In this document: positions 42,785-52,457 of the stretch, piece after piece
Position numbering within the stretch: position 1 is the stretch's first letter
How the letters are laid out: every line of letters starts with the position of its first letter
Source: Parvibaculum sp002684405
GTDB taxonomy: Bacteria > Pseudomonadota > Alphaproteobacteria > Parvibaculales > Parvibaculaceae
Direction of reading: 5' to 3'
Length of the DNA: 64,000 nt
Assembly: GCA_965140395.1 (NCBI GenBank)
Contig: OZ223205.1
Location: 248,001-312,000 of the forward strand
Position numbers and translations under genes: made by a program
The notes under the pieces: model-generated
Told to the model about the DNA's origin: nothing
Database searches by the model: none
What the model saw: only the letters and a program-made list of their open reading frames with translations

Positions 42785-43932
42785 TGGCCCGCGCTCACAA
42801 AGTCCCGCTGAAACGACGCCTGCTCAACATCTTCCGTCTGGGCGTCAAGGAGCTGCGCTCGCTGCGCGCCGACCCGGTGCTCGTCTTCCTCATCGTCTAT
42901 GCCTTTTCATGGGGCATCTATGAGGTGGCGAGCGGCGTCAAATTCGAGGTCGCCAACGCCTCCGTCGCCGTAATCGACGAGGATCACTCCACCCTGTCGC
43001 GCCGAATTGCTTCCGCGCTGCTGCCGCCCTACTTCCAGCAATCCGTGGAAATCAATACCGCCCAGTCCCGCAACGCACTGGAAACGGGCAAATATATTTT
43101 CATTCTGGATATTCCGCCCAATTTCGAGCGCGACCTGCTGGCGGGCCGTCAGCCCGAATTGCAGGTCAATGTCGATGCGACCGCCATGTCCATGGCAGGC
43201 AATGGCGCAGCCTATATCCAGTCCATCGTGCAGCAGGAAGTGCAGCGCTTCCTCTATTCGACCGACGAGATACCGAAGGCACAGGCTGATGTGATCGTCC
43301 GGGCGCTCTTCAATCCCAATCTCGATTCGGTGCCTTTCACCTCGGTGATGGAAGTCATCAACAACATCACGATGCTGTCGGTGATCCTCGCAGGCGCCGC
43401 CCTCATCCGCGAACGCGAACACGGCACGCTGGAACATCTCCTCGTCATGCCCGTCTCGTCGATGGAGATCATGGTCTCCAAACTCTGGGCGAACGGCATG
43501 GTCATCGTGTTGGCGGCAACGCTCTCGCTCGTCATCATGGTGCACGGCGTTCTGGGTGTGGAGACATCCGGCTCTCTCCTGCTTTTTATCTCCGGTGCGA
43601 TTCTCTACCAGTTCTCCGTCACGGCGCTCGGCATCCTGCTCGCGACCTTCACCACCTCCATGGCGCAGTATGGCCTGCTTGTGATGCCTATTCTCATTCT
43701 CATGCAGCTGCTGTCGGGCTCATCCACGCCGCTTGAGAGCATGCCTGTCTGGTTGCAGGACGCGATGCAGGCATCGCCATCGACGCATTTCGTCGCTTTC
43801 TCTCAGGCGATTCTCTATCGAGGCGCCGATCTGTCGATCGTCTGGCCGCAAATGACAGCCATGGCCGCCATCGGCGCGATCTTTTTGATCGTGTCGCTCG
43901 CCCGCTTCCGGCGCGCGATTCTCACAGCCTGA
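42781..43932 (+). CDS. YhhJ-type ABC-2 permease
   Basis: The 383-residue membrane protein has a first helix near residues 33-50, a long periplasmic loop (residues 50-190) and five C-terminal helices, including the ABC-2 conserved IREREHGTLEHLLVMPVSSMEIMVSKLWANG segment. It should pair with the permease half of the preceding protein to form the export channel. It ends the operon; 220 bases without a gene separate it from ccoN. Confidence 0.9.
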   Translation: MMARAHKVPLKRRLLNIFRLGVKELRSLRADPVLVFLIVYAFSWGIYEVASGVKFEVANASVAVIDEDHSTLSRRIASALLPPYFQQSVEINTAQSRNALETGKYIFILDIPPNFERDLLAGRQPELQVNVDATAMSMAGNGAAYIQSIVQQEVQRFLYSTDEIPKAQADVIVRALFNPNLDSVPFTSVMEVINNITMLSVILAGAALIREREHGTLEHLLVMPVSSMEIMVSKLWANGMVIVLAATLSLVIMVHGVLGVETSGSLLLFISGAILYQFSVTALGILLATFTTSMAQYGLLVMPILILMQLLSGSSTPLESMPVWLQDAMQASPSTHFVAFSQAILYRGADLSIVWPQMTAMAAIGAIFLIVSLARFRRAILTA

Positions 43933-44152
43933 CGCACCTTTCGAGACACACAAGGACTACGTATTACTCCGAATGCGACATTTCGCAGCGCGGCAAGCTG
44001 GTCTGTTCTTGCCTTTCCCACAATCATGTTATGGACTTGTACAGCTGGCGATGCGGGGCGTAGGCAACACCACTCATCCGCCAGAGGGGAATTCAGCACA
44101 TTCATCCGGGGTCACCCGGATTTTGAGGCACAGCTTAAAAGGAGATCGTCAC

Positions 44153-45844
44153 ATGGCGGTTTCGAGTGAACCGAGGGACCACATCCCCGGCACCATGACA
44201 GCCGCGTCCTACGCGGTTATCGGGGCGCTGATCGTGGGGGCGCTTTGGAGCGTCGTCACGGCGGCAAAGGCAACAGACTGGCAGATGGCAACCCATGCAT
44301 GGGTTTTCGCCTTCGCCTTCATCGCTGGCATCTTTCTGATCGGCCAGCGTCATTTCAACGCGCTTGAGAACGGTTCGCCGGACGAGGCGCGCCGTTACAA
44401 TGACGGCGTCGTCAAGGCAGGCGTCATCGCGACGCTGTTCTGGGGTATCGCAGGCTTTCTGGTAGGTGTCGTCATCGCCTTCCAGCTCGCCTTTCCGGTG
44501 CTGAACTTCGACATCTCCTTCATCAATTTCGGGCGCCTGCGTCCGCTGCACACTTCGGCGGTGATCTTCGCCTTCGGCGGTAACGCGCTGATCGCGACTT
44601 CCTTCTATGCCGTGCAGCGCACCTGCCGCACGCGCCTGGCGGGCGACATCGCACCCTGGTTCGTGTTCTGGGGCTATCAGCTCTTCATCGTGATCGCCGC
44701 CACCGGCTATCTGATGGGCGTCACCCAGAGCCGCGAATATGCCGAACCGGAATGGTATGCCGATATCTGGCTCACCATCGTCTGGGTCGTGTACCTGCTG
44801 GTGTTCCTGGTCACGCTCGCCAAGCGCAAGGAACCCCACATCTATGTGGCCAACTGGTTCTATCTCGCCTTCATCGTCACCATCGCGATGCTGCATCTGG
44901 GCAACAACCTGGCGATTCCGGAGAGCGCTTTCTCCTCCAAGAGCTACGCCATGTTCGCCGGTGTGCAGGACGCGCTGATCCAGTGGTGGTACGGCCATAA
45001 CGCGGTGGGCTTCTTCCTGACCGCGGGCTTCCTCGGCATGATGTACTACTTCGTGCCCAAGCGCGCCGAGCGGCCGGTCTATTCCTACCGCCTGTCGATC
45101 ATCCATTTCTGGTCGCTGATCTTCATCTACATCTGGGCCGGCCCCCACCATCTGCACTTCACGGCACTGCCGGACTGGGCGCAGACGCTGGGCATGACCT
45201 TCTCGATCATGCTGTGGATGCCGAGCTGGGGTGGCATGATCAACGGCCTGATGACGCTTTCGGGCGCCTGGGACAAGCTCAGGACCGACCCCGTCATCCG
45301 TATGCTGGTCGTTTCCGTCGCCTTCTACGGCATGTCCACCTTCGAAGGTCCGGTCATGTCGATCAAGGCGGTGAACTCGCTCTCCCATTACACCGACTGG
45401 ACCATCGGCCATGTGCATTCCGGTGCGCTGGGCTGGGTGGGCTTCGTTTCCTTCGGCGCGGTCTACTGCCTCGTGCCGTGGCTGTGGAAGCGTGAGCGGC
45501 TGTACTCGCTGGCGCTTGTCAGCTGGCACTTCTGGATCGCCACCATCGGCATCGTGCTCTACATCACCGCGATGTGGGTGTCGGGTATCCTGCAGGGCCT
45601 GATGTGGCGCGCTTACGACGCACAGGGCTTCCTCGAATATTCCTTCGTGGAAACGGTCGAGGCCATGCATCCCTTCTATGTCATCCGTGCGCTGGGCGGC
45701 GTGCTCTTCCTCACGGGTGCGCTGATCATGGTCTATAATTGCTGGATGACCATACGGGGACGCGAACGTGCAGGCGAAGCATCGCAGCACCCCGCCATCG
45801 CTTCCGGCCTCAATGCTGCGCCCGCTGCGCAGCCCGCCGAGTAA
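44153..45844 (+). CDS. ccoN: cbb3-type cytochrome c oxidase subunit I
   Basis: The 563-residue catalytic subunit reduces oxygen at a heme b3-CuB centre with high affinity. Visible landmarks are RLRPLHTSAVIFAFGGNALI (low-spin heme His), WWYGHNAVGFFLTAGFLGMMYYFVPK (CuB His and the cross-linked Tyr region), WAGPHHLHFTALPDWAQTLG (paired CuB His) and SHYTDWTIGHVHSGALGW (heme His ligands). About 12-14 helices are present. The start has AAAAGGAGATC before it. No clear FNR box was found in the 220 bases upstream. Confidence 0.97.
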   Translation: MAVSSEPRDHIPGTMTAASYAVIGALIVGALWSVVTAAKATDWQMATHAWVFAFAFIAGIFLIGQRHFNALENGSPDEARRYNDGVVKAGVIATLFWGIAGFLVGVVIAFQLAFPVLNFDISFINFGRLRPLHTSAVIFAFGGNALIATSFYAVQRTCRTRLAGDIAPWFVFWGYQLFIVIAATGYLMGVTQSREYAEPEWYADIWLTIVWVVYLLVFLVTLAKRKEPHIYVANWFYLAFIVTIAMLHLGNNLAIPESAFSSKSYAMFAGVQDALIQWWYGHNAVGFFLTAGFLGMMYYFVPKRAERPVYSYRLSIIHFWSLIFIYIWAGPHHLHFTALPDWAQTLGMTFSIMLWMPSWGGMINGLMTLSGAWDKLRTDPVIRMLVVSVAFYGMSTFEGPVMSIKAVNSLSHYTDWTIGHVHSGALGWVGFVSFGAVYCLVPWLWKRERLYSLALVSWHFWIATIGIVLYITAMWVSGILQGLMWRAYDAQGFLEYSFVETVEAMHPFYVIRALGGVLFLTGALIMVYNCWMTIRGRERAGEASQHPAIASGLNAAPAAQPAE

Positions 45845-45859
45845 GGGAGGTCATACATC

Positions 45860-46594
45860 ATGGCAAACAACACTTTCTCTCACGAACGGGTCGAAAAGAA
45901 CTCGATCCTTCTGCTGGTCCTGATCCTGATCGCGGTTGCCATTGGCGGCCTGGTCGAGATCGTGCCGACCTTCCTTATCAAGAGCACCATCGAGGATGTG
46001 GACGGCGTTCGCCCCTACTCCCCGCTGGAGCTGGAAGGCCGCAACATCTACATCCGCGAGGGCTGCTATCTCTGCCACAGCCAGATGATCCGCTCGTTGC
46101 GCGCGGAAGTGGAACGCTATGGCCATTACTCGCTGGCGGCCGAGAGCAAATACGACCACCCCTTCCAGTGGGGATCGAAGCGGACGGGGCCCGACCTTGC
46201 CCGTATCGGCGGCAAATATTCCGACGAATGGCACAAGCTCCACATGCACGATCCGCGCTCCGTGGTGCCGGAATCGGTCATGCCGGGCTATCCCTTCCTG
46301 GCGCAGACGCCTCTCAAATACGACGAGATTCAGAGCGATCTGAAGGCTCTTCGCATGACGGGCGTGCCCTATTCGGATGAGGACATCGCCGATGCAAAGG
46401 CCGATCTGGAAGCTCAGGCAACACCGGACGCCGACACGGATGGGCTCATGCAGCGCTATCCCAAGGCGGTCGCCCGCGACTTCGACGGCAATCCGGAGAT
46501 GATTTCGGAACTGGACGCCCTCGTCGCCTATCTGCAGATGCTCGGCACGCTCGTGGACTTCAACGCCTATGAGAATGCCGATTTCAAGCAATAG
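45860..46594 (+). CDS. ccoO: cbb3-type cytochrome c oxidase subunit II (monoheme cytochrome c)
   Basis: The 244-residue protein has an N-terminal helix (SILLLVLILIAVAIGGLVEIVPTFLI) and the heme c site GCYLCHSQMIRSL. YGHYSLAAESKYDHPFQWGSKRTGPDLARIGG follows, with the axial Met in ESVMPGYPFL. It passes electrons from CcoP to CcoN. It starts 15 bases after ccoN. Confidence 0.97.
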   Translation: MANNTFSHERVEKNSILLLVLILIAVAIGGLVEIVPTFLIKSTIEDVDGVRPYSPLELEGRNIYIREGCYLCHSQMIRSLRAEVERYGHYSLAAESKYDHPFQWGSKRTGPDLARIGGKYSDEWHKLHMHDPRSVVPESVMPGYPFLAQTPLKYDEIQSDLKALRMTGVPYSDEDIADAKADLEAQATPDADTDGLMQRYPKAVARDFDGNPEMISELDALVAYLQMLGTLVDFNAYENADFKQ

Positions 46595-46645
46595 CCCCCG
46601 ATCATCGGGAACAACGTCATCACAGGACGACCGGAGACGTAGAAC

Positions 46646-46864
46646 ATGACAGGTCAGGAAGCATACGATTTCTCGAGGACATGGCTCGCCACAGGCGGTC
46701 TGATCTTCTTCTTCGTGCTCTTTCTCGGCATCGTTGCCTACGCGCTCTGGCCGTCCAACAAGAGGACATTCGACCGCATGGCCAGCCTGCCTATGCAGGA
46801 TGACGACACGCCCGATGGCGCGGATGCGGCCGTACACAAGGACGAGACGGAGTCCGAAAAATGA
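46646..46864 (+). CDS. ccoQ: cbb3 oxidase subunit CcoQ
   Basis: The 72-residue protein has one helix (GGLIFFFVLFLGIVAYALW) followed by PSNKRTFDRMASLPMQDDD, typical of CcoQ, and a polar acidic tail. It stabilises the oxidase complex. The stop overlaps the ccoP start by four bases. Confidence 0.93.
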   Translation: MTGQEAYDFSRTWLATGGLIFFFVLFLGIVAYALWPSNKRTFDRMASLPMQDDDTPDGADAAVHKDETESEK

Positions 46865-47742
46865 GCGAAAAGCACAAGGACGATATCACGGGCGTCGAGA
46901 CCACCGGCCATAGCTGGGACGGGATCCGGGAACTGAACAACCCGCTTCCCAAATGGTGGCTCTACACCTTCTATGCCTGCTGCCTCTGGGCGGTCGGCTA
47001 CTGGGTCGTCATGCCCGCCTGGCCGATCATCTGGAACGGCCAGTGGACCTACACCGAAGGCGTGATCGGCTATAGCGATCGCGGTAGCGTCGCCAACGAA
47101 CTCGCCGCCGTGGCGGCGGGCCGCTCGGAAGTGATGCAGGAAATCGCCAAGGCCCCGCTCGCCGAGCTGGCGCAGAACCCCAAGCTCAGCGAAGTGGCAC
47201 TGGCCGCCGGTAAAGCCGCTTTCGGCGACAACTGCGCACCCTGCCATGGCTCCGGCGCGGCAGGCGGCCCGGGCTTCCCCAACCTCAATGACGACAACTG
47301 GCTCTGGGGCGGCACGCTGGACGATATCCACACCACCCTGCTTCACGGCATCCGCTGGGAAGGGGACGAGGATACCCGCCTGAACACCATGATGGCCTTC
47401 GGCGATCTGGGCATGCTGGACAAGCAGCAGATCAACGATGTCGCCGAATATGTGCTGGAGATTTCCGGCCAGAAATACGACGCCAAGGCGGCGGCGAAAG
47501 GCGCGGACGTTTTCGCCCAGAACTGCGTCGCCTGTCATGGTGAAAACGGCAAGGGCAGCCAGCAGCTCGGCGCGCCCAATCTGACGGACGCGATCTGGCT
47601 CTATGGCGGCGACAAGGCCACCATCGAACAAACCGTGTCAAAGGGACGCAGCGGCGTCATGCCAGCTTGGGGCGGACGCCTCGACGAAGGCACTATCAAG
47701 TCGCTGACGCTCTATGTGCATTCGCTGGGCGGCGGTGAGTAA
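46861..47742 (+). CDS. ccoP: cbb3-type cytochrome c oxidase subunit III (diheme cytochrome c)
   Basis: The 293-residue subunit opens with TTGHSWDGIRELNNPLPKWWLYTFYA, one membrane helix, then two cytochrome c domains with heme sites CAPCH and CVACH and Met ligands in the following loops (TMMAF, GVMPAWGG). It receives electrons from soluble or bc1-linked cytochrome c. A hairpin terminator follows at 47773. Confidence 0.97.
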   Translation: MSEKHKDDITGVETTGHSWDGIRELNNPLPKWWLYTFYACCLWAVGYWVVMPAWPIIWNGQWTYTEGVIGYSDRGSVANELAAVAAGRSEVMQEIAKAPLAELAQNPKLSEVALAAGKAAFGDNCAPCHGSGAAGGPGFPNLNDDNWLWGGTLDDIHTTLLHGIRWEGDEDTRLNTMMAFGDLGMLDKQQINDVAEYVLEISGQKYDAKAAAKGADVFAQNCVACHGENGKGSQQLGAPNLTDAIWLYGGDKATIEQTVSKGRSGVMPAWGGRLDEGTIKSLTLYVHSLGGGE

Positions 47743-47772
47743 CACCCGCCTCACCAGCGCAAGCGAGAGATC

Positions 47773-47807
47773 AGCCCGGCCTGCGAAAGCAGCGCCGGGC
47801 TCTTCTT
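47773..47807 (+). terminator. Terminator after ccoNOQP
   Basis: AGCCCGG/CCGGGCT with an inner CTGC-GAAA-GCAG tetraloop hairpin is followed by TCTTCTTT. It separates the structural from the assembly genes. Confidence 0.7.
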
Positions 47808-47820
47808 TGACCGATACGTT

Positions 47821-47834
47821 TTGACAGAGGTCAT
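47821..47834 (+). promoter_or_regulatory. FNR/FixK-type box before ccoG
   Basis: TTGACAGAGGTCAT matches the TTGAC-N4-GTCAA class of sites at nine of ten fixed positions. It lies 62 bases before the ccoG ATG at 47896, as expected for activation of fixGHIS under low oxygen. Because the box covers 47821-47834, start codons at 47821 or 47833 are unlikely. Confidence 0.65.
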
Positions 47835-47895
47835 GGAGCATTCGCGGTCAGCCCGTTACAGTTCAGGTACCTCACTCAGAGTTTGGCAGAAGCAG

Positions 47896-49431
47896 ATGTC
47901 CGAAACCTTGTCCCCGGAAAATAATGGTGTGAACAGCGGTCTCGATGCCCTGGTCGCGGAAGCCTCCGCCAATGCAGGCGGCGGAGAAGAAGTGGTGACC
48001 CCGGTCAACGCCCAGAAAAACCGTCCCCTCTACCAGTCGCGCCAGAAGGTTTACCCCAAGCTCGTCCACGGCAATTTCAGGAAGCTGAAATGGATCGTGA
48101 TGGCGCTCACGCTCGGCGTCTACTACACGCTGCCCTGGATTCGCTGGGAACGCGCACCGGGCCTGCCCGACCAGGCCGTGCTGCTCGACTTCCCCGCGCG
48201 GCGCTTCTATTTCTTCTTCCTCGAGATATGGCCGCAGGAATTCTATTACATCACCGGCCTGCTCATCCTCGCCGCGCTCGGCCTCTTTCTCCTCACCTCC
48301 GTCGCCGGGCGCGTCTGGTGCGGTTACACCTGCCCGCAAACGGTCTGGACCGATCTCTTCATCCATATCGAACGCTTCTGGGAAGGCGACCGCTCCGCCC
48401 GCATCCGCCGCGACAAGCAGAAGTTCAAGCCCGCCAATCTCGCCCGCAAGCTCGGCAAACATCTGAGCTGGATGCTGGTGGCCATCGCAACGGGCGGCGC
48501 CTTCGTCTTCTATTTCGACGACGCGCCCACGCTCGCGCAGCAATTCCTGCATTTCGACGCCGCGCCGGTCGCCTATACCTTCGTCGCACTCTTCGCCTTC
48601 ACCACCTATCTGCTGGGCGGCCTCGCACGCGAACAGGTCTGCATCTATATGTGCCCCTGGCCGCGCATTCAGGGCGCCATGTTCGACGAGGAATCCCTGC
48701 TGGTCTCCTACGAGATCGATCGCGGCGAACCGCGCGGCCCCCACAAGAAGGGCGCGAGCTGGGACGACCGCGGCGATTGCATCGATTGCGGTCAATGCGT
48801 AGCCGCCTGCCCCATGGGCATCGACATTCGCGACGGCATGCAGCTTGAGTGCATCCAGTGCGCGCTGTGCATCGACGCCTGCAACGAAATCATGGATCGC
48901 GTCGAACGGCCCCGCGGCCTGATCGGCTACGACACCATCCAGAACATGGAACGCCGCAAGAACGGCGAAAAGCCACGTTTCCGCATCATCCGGCCGCGCA
49001 CCATCCTCTATACGGCGGTCTGGGCGCTGGTCGGCATCATCATGCTGGTCGCGCTCCTCAACCGGGACACGCAGACCATCAGCGTGCTGGCCGACAGAAA
49101 CCCGCTCTTCGTGCAGCTTTCCGATGGCTCGATCCGCAACGGTTTCGAGGTTAAGATCATCAACAAGGAGCACAAGCCGCAGGCCTTCGATGTGAGCCTC
49201 GACGGCCTCAAGGGCGCCGTGCTGCTGCGCGGCGGCGCGACGGACGCCGACAACACCGAAGTCGACGTTGCCCCGGACGACCTGGCCTCCGCCAAGTTCT
49301 TCGTGGCGCTGCCGGCCGACCGCCTCGGCCAGCTCAAGTCCGGTGAAGCCGCCTTCACCTTCAAGGCGACCAATCTGGAGACGGGCGAAGTGTCGTCCAA
49401 GGAAGTGAACTTCAAGGGACCGGAGAAATGA
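47896..49431 (+). CDS. ccoG: Cytochrome c oxidase accessory protein CcoG (FixG), polyferredoxin
   Basis: The 511-residue membrane protein has about five helices and NapH-like Cys motifs (VWCGYTCPQTVWTDLF, CIYMCPWPRIQG). Two 4Fe-4S clusters follow (CIDCGQCVAACPMG and CIQCALCIDACNEI), then a C-terminal immunoglobulin-like periplasmic domain. CcoG reduces Cu(II) for insertion of copper into cbb3 oxidase. It is coupled to ccoH by a four-base overlap. Confidence 0.95.
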   Translation: MSETLSPENNGVNSGLDALVAEASANAGGGEEVVTPVNAQKNRPLYQSRQKVYPKLVHGNFRKLKWIVMALTLGVYYTLPWIRWERAPGLPDQAVLLDFPARRFYFFFLEIWPQEFYYITGLLILAALGLFLLTSVAGRVWCGYTCPQTVWTDLFIHIERFWEGDRSARIRRDKQKFKPANLARKLGKHLSWMLVAIATGGAFVFYFDDAPTLAQQFLHFDAAPVAYTFVALFAFTTYLLGGLAREQVCIYMCPWPRIQGAMFDEESLLVSYEIDRGEPRGPHKKGASWDDRGDCIDCGQCVAACPMGIDIRDGMQLECIQCALCIDACNEIMDRVERPRGLIGYDTIQNMERRKNGEKPRFRIIRPRTILYTAVWALVGIIMLVALLNRDTQTISVLADRNPLFVQLSDGSIRNGFEVKIINKEHKPQAFDVSLDGLKGAVLLRGGATDADNTEVDVAPDDLASAKFFVALPADRLGQLKSGEAAFTFKATNLETGEVSSKEVNFKGPEK

Positions 49432-49952
49432 GCAACGCGGAACGAATGGAAAAGCCCGGCTTCTTCGGTCGCCTGACCGGCTGGCACGTCCTCGGCTTCT
49501 TCCTGCTTTTCTTCGGTGTCGTTTTCGGCGCCAATGGCTACATGGCCTATTGGGCGATCTCGACCTTCTCCGGCATCGAAATCAACGACGCCTACCAGAA
49601 GGGCCGCGCCTATAACCATAATCTGGAGGCGATGAAGGCCCAGCAAAAACTCGGCTGGACCGCCGACATCGAGGAAGAGCTCGTCCTCGGCGCAGGCAAC
49701 AAGACGCATCTCCAGGTCCGCTTCGCCGATGCCGGGGGCGCGCCATTGACCGGGCTCCGCGTCAACGGCACCTTCTGGCGGCCCGTGGCGAAGGGCGGCG
49801 ACCGCACGCTTGACCTCGTTCAGACCGCCCCCGGTCTTTACGAAGGCGACGCGGATCTGCAATGGACGGGGAACTGGCTGGTGCGCATTTCAGCCGAAGG
49901 GCCCCGGGGCGAAAAATTCGTACAGGAAAAGCGCGTCCTGATCGGCCGCTGA
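49428..49952 (+). CDS. ccoH: CcoH/FixH assembly protein
   Basis: The 174-residue protein has one N-terminal helix (GWHVLGFFLLFFGVVFGANGYMAYWAI), then the FixH motif STFSGIEINDAYQKGRAYN and an immunoglobulin-like periplasmic domain. It stabilises the CcoN-CcoP assembly and may help copper transfer by CcoI. It lies between ccoG and ccoI as in other fixGHIS operons. Confidence 0.93.
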   Translation: MSNAERMEKPGFFGRLTGWHVLGFFLLFFGVVFGANGYMAYWAISTFSGIEINDAYQKGRAYNHNLEAMKAQQKLGWTADIEEELVLGAGNKTHLQVRFADAGGAPLTGLRVNGTFWRPVAKGGDRTLDLVQTAPGLYEGDADLQWTGNWLVRISAEGPRGEKFVQEKRVLIGR

Positions 49953-49992
49953 ACGGATATCGGCGGCCCCGCCTCGGGAAAGGGGCAACCAG

Positions 49993-52242
49993 TTGAACGA
50001 GACAGCAGCAAGCGAGGCCGGCAGCGGCCAGGGAACCGACAGGGAAAAGGCGGCCGGACCGAAAGCCGGGCGCGTCGACCCGTCTCTTTTCGTGCGCAAG
50101 ACATCCGAAGGTCTCGCCCAGATCGATCTCGTCGTGCAGGACATGCATTGCGCCGGCTGCCTGAGAAAGGTCGAACGGGGCCTGAACGAATTGCCGGGCG
50201 TGGAATATGCCCGCGCCAATCTCTCGACCAAGCGCGTCGCCGTCCGCTGGCAGCCCGCGCAGCTGAAACCCGCCGACATCGTGGAAAAGCTCGCCGATAC
50301 GGGCTTCGAGGCCGTTCCCTTCGACCCCAAGCTCCTGAGCGCGCTTGACGAGACGGAAGAGCGCCGCCTGCTGCGCGCACTCGGCGTGGCAGGTTTTGCC
50401 GCGGCCAATGTGATGCTCATCTCGGTGGGCGTCTGGGCTGGCCTTGCAAGCGACATGGAGCTTTCCACCCGCGCCTTCTTCTACTGGATCTCGGCGCTGA
50501 TCGCGCTGCCCGCCATCGCCTATGCGGGCCAGCCCTTCTTCCGCTCCGCGCTTCGCGCCCTGCGCGCGCGGACAATGAACATGGATGTGCCGATTTCGCT
50601 GGCCGTGCTGCTGGCGACGGGCATGAGCCTGATCCAGACCATCGTCAATGCGAACCATGTCTATTTCGACGCCAGCGTGACGCTGCTCTTCTTCCTGCTG
50701 ATCGGTCGCTATCTGGACGTTCAGGCGCGGGCGAAAGCCTGCTCCGCCGCGCAGAACCTGCTCGGCCTGCGCGCCATGGCGGCAACCGTGATCGGGCCGG
50801 ACGGCACGCAGCATTCCGTCCCCGTCGAGAACCTCGAACCGGGCATGAAGGTGAGCGTCGCCTCCGGCACGCGCATCCCCGCCGACGGCGAGGTGCTGAC
50901 CGGCCGCGCCGATATCGATACGAGCCTCGTCACGGGCGAAAGCGTGCCGACGGCGGTGGCACCGGGCTCGAAGGTCTTTGCGGGCACGCTCAATATTTCC
51001 GCGCCGCTCACCCTGCGCGTCACGAAGCGCGACGACGATTCCCTGCTGGCCGAAATCGTGCGGCTGATGGAATCCGCCGAACAGGGCCGGGCCGGCTATG
51101 TGCGCCTCGCCGACCGCGCCGCCCGCATCTATGCGCCTGCCGTGCATATTCTGGCCGCCGCCACGCTCGCGCTCTGGTTTGCGCTCGGCGCGGGCTGGGA
51201 AACGGCCTTCACCCATGCCATCGCCGTCCTCATCGTCACCTGTCCCTGCGCGCTCGGCCTTGCCGTGCCGGTGGTGCAGGTGGTCGCCACCGGCAGGCTT
51301 TTGAAGCATGGCGTCCTGGTCAAGGCGTCGGACGGGCTGGAAAAGCTGGCCGATGCAGACACCATCGTCTTCGACAAAACCGGCACGCTGACGCTGGGCG
51401 AGCCGGAACTCGTCTCGTCGGGCGAGGCGGGCCCGGCGGAAATCGCGCTCGCCGTGGCGCTGGCCCGGCAAAGCCGCCACCCGCTGGCAAGGGCGCTCGC
51501 AGCCCATGGGGCCGATATCGCCGCCCCCGCCCTCTCCGATATACACGAAGTGCCCGGCATGGGCATGGAAGCGGTGCTGGACGGGGAAACGGTACGGCTC
51601 GGCAATCGCAACTTCACGGGCACCGCCGGCGAAGCCTCCTCCCATGCCGGCCCCGAACTCTGGCTTGCCAAAGGCCGGGAGACACCGCGACAGTTCCGCT
51701 TTGCCGACAGGGCCCGAAGCGACGCCGCCGAAACCATCGACCGGCTGACGCGCGAAGGCTTCGCGATCGAACTCCTGTCCGGCGACCGGGAGGAAGTCGT
51801 CCGCGAGCTGGCAGACAAGCTGAACATCGCCGACTGGCGCGCCGAAGCCCGGCCGGACGAAAAGATCGCCCGGCTGGAAGAACTCCGCGCGCAGGGCCGC
51901 AAGGTGCTGATGGTAGGCGACGGCCTCAACGATGCGCCCGCGCTGCGGGCGGCGCATGTTTCCATGTCGCCCTCCAGCGCCGCCGATGTGAGCCAGACCG
52001 CCGCCGATTTCATTTTCCAGGGCGCGGACCTCAAGCCCATCGTCGAAACGATCCGTATCGCGCGCGGAGCGCGGCGACTGGTCGTGCAGAATTTCGGGCT
52101 GGCGCTGGTCTATAATGCCATCGCGGTGCCGCTGGCCGTTGCCGGCTACGTGACCCCGCTCATCGCGGCAATCGCGATGTCCTCCTCGTCGATCACCGTC
52201 ACGCTCAATGCGGTGCGCCTCAACTGGCGCAGGATCGACTGA
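49993..52242 (+). CDS. ccoI: Copper-transporting P1B-type ATPase CcoI (FixI)
   Basis: The 749-residue pump starts with a heavy-metal domain carrying MHCAGC, followed by eight helices. The CPC metal motif is TCPCALGLAVPVVQV, the phosphorylation site is FDKTGTLT, the A-domain has TGES and the hinge is VGDGLNDAPAL. It delivers copper to the periplasm for the oxidase CuB centre. TTG 49993 has AAAGGGG seven bases upstream and no better start lies nearby. Confidence 0.95.
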   Translation: MNETAASEAGSGQGTDREKAAGPKAGRVDPSLFVRKTSEGLAQIDLVVQDMHCAGCLRKVERGLNELPGVEYARANLSTKRVAVRWQPAQLKPADIVEKLADTGFEAVPFDPKLLSALDETEERRLLRALGVAGFAAANVMLISVGVWAGLASDMELSTRAFFYWISALIALPAIAYAGQPFFRSALRALRARTMNMDVPISLAVLLATGMSLIQTIVNANHVYFDASVTLLFFLLIGRYLDVQARAKACSAAQNLLGLRAMAATVIGPDGTQHSVPVENLEPGMKVSVASGTRIPADGEVLTGRADIDTSLVTGESVPTAVAPGSKVFAGTLNISAPLTLRVTKRDDDSLLAEIVRLMESAEQGRAGYVRLADRAARIYAPAVHILAAATLALWFALGAGWETAFTHAIAVLIVTCPCALGLAVPVVQVVATGRLLKHGVLVKASDGLEKLADADTIVFDKTGTLTLGEPELVSSGEAGPAEIALAVALARQSRHPLARALAAHGADIAAPALSDIHEVPGMGMEAVLDGETVRLGNRNFTGTAGEASSHAGPELWLAKGRETPRQFRFADRARSDAAETIDRLTREGFAIELLSGDREEVVRELADKLNIADWRAEARPDEKIARLEELRAQGRKVLMVGDGLNDAPALRAAHVSMSPSSAADVSQTAADFIFQGADLKPIVETIRIARGARRLVVQNFGLALVYNAIAVPLAVAGYVTPLIAAIAMSSSSITVTLNAVRLNWRRID

Positions 52243-52262
52243 CACCTGCCAGGGAAGAGATT

Positions 52263-52451
52263 ATGGCTGTCCTGATCTATCTCGTGCCCGCCGCCCTCAT
52301 TCTGGGCGGACTGGGGCTTGCCGCCTTCCTCTGGTCGCTCAAAAGCGGACAGTATGACGACATGGAAGGGGCCGCCCAGCGCATCCTTTTCGACGATGAC
52401 GAGATGGAAAACCCGCCGCCGCCGAAAAGAGACGCTGAAAAGAAAGACTGA
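52263..52451 (+). CDS. ccoS: cbb3 oxidase maturation protein CcoS
   Basis: The 62-residue protein has one helix (IYLVPAALILGGLGLAAFLWSLKSGQYDDMEGAAQRILFDDD), the exact CcoS/FixS pattern. It is needed for cofactor insertion into the oxidase. It is 20 bases after ccoI and closes the operon. Confidence 0.95.
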   Translation: MAVLIYLVPAALILGGLGLAAFLWSLKSGQYDDMEGAAQRILFDDDEMENPPPPKRDAEKKD

Positions 52452-52457
52452 TCGGCC

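Noticed and set aside
44008..44024. TTGCCTTTCCCACAA as an FNR box before ccoN
   Set aside because: The half-sites are one base too far apart and the inner AT/AC positions do not match.
49762..52245. 827-codon minus-strand open frame
   Set aside because: It mirrors ccoI and ccoH, whose motifs are complete. The translation is Gly/Arg/His-rich without domains.
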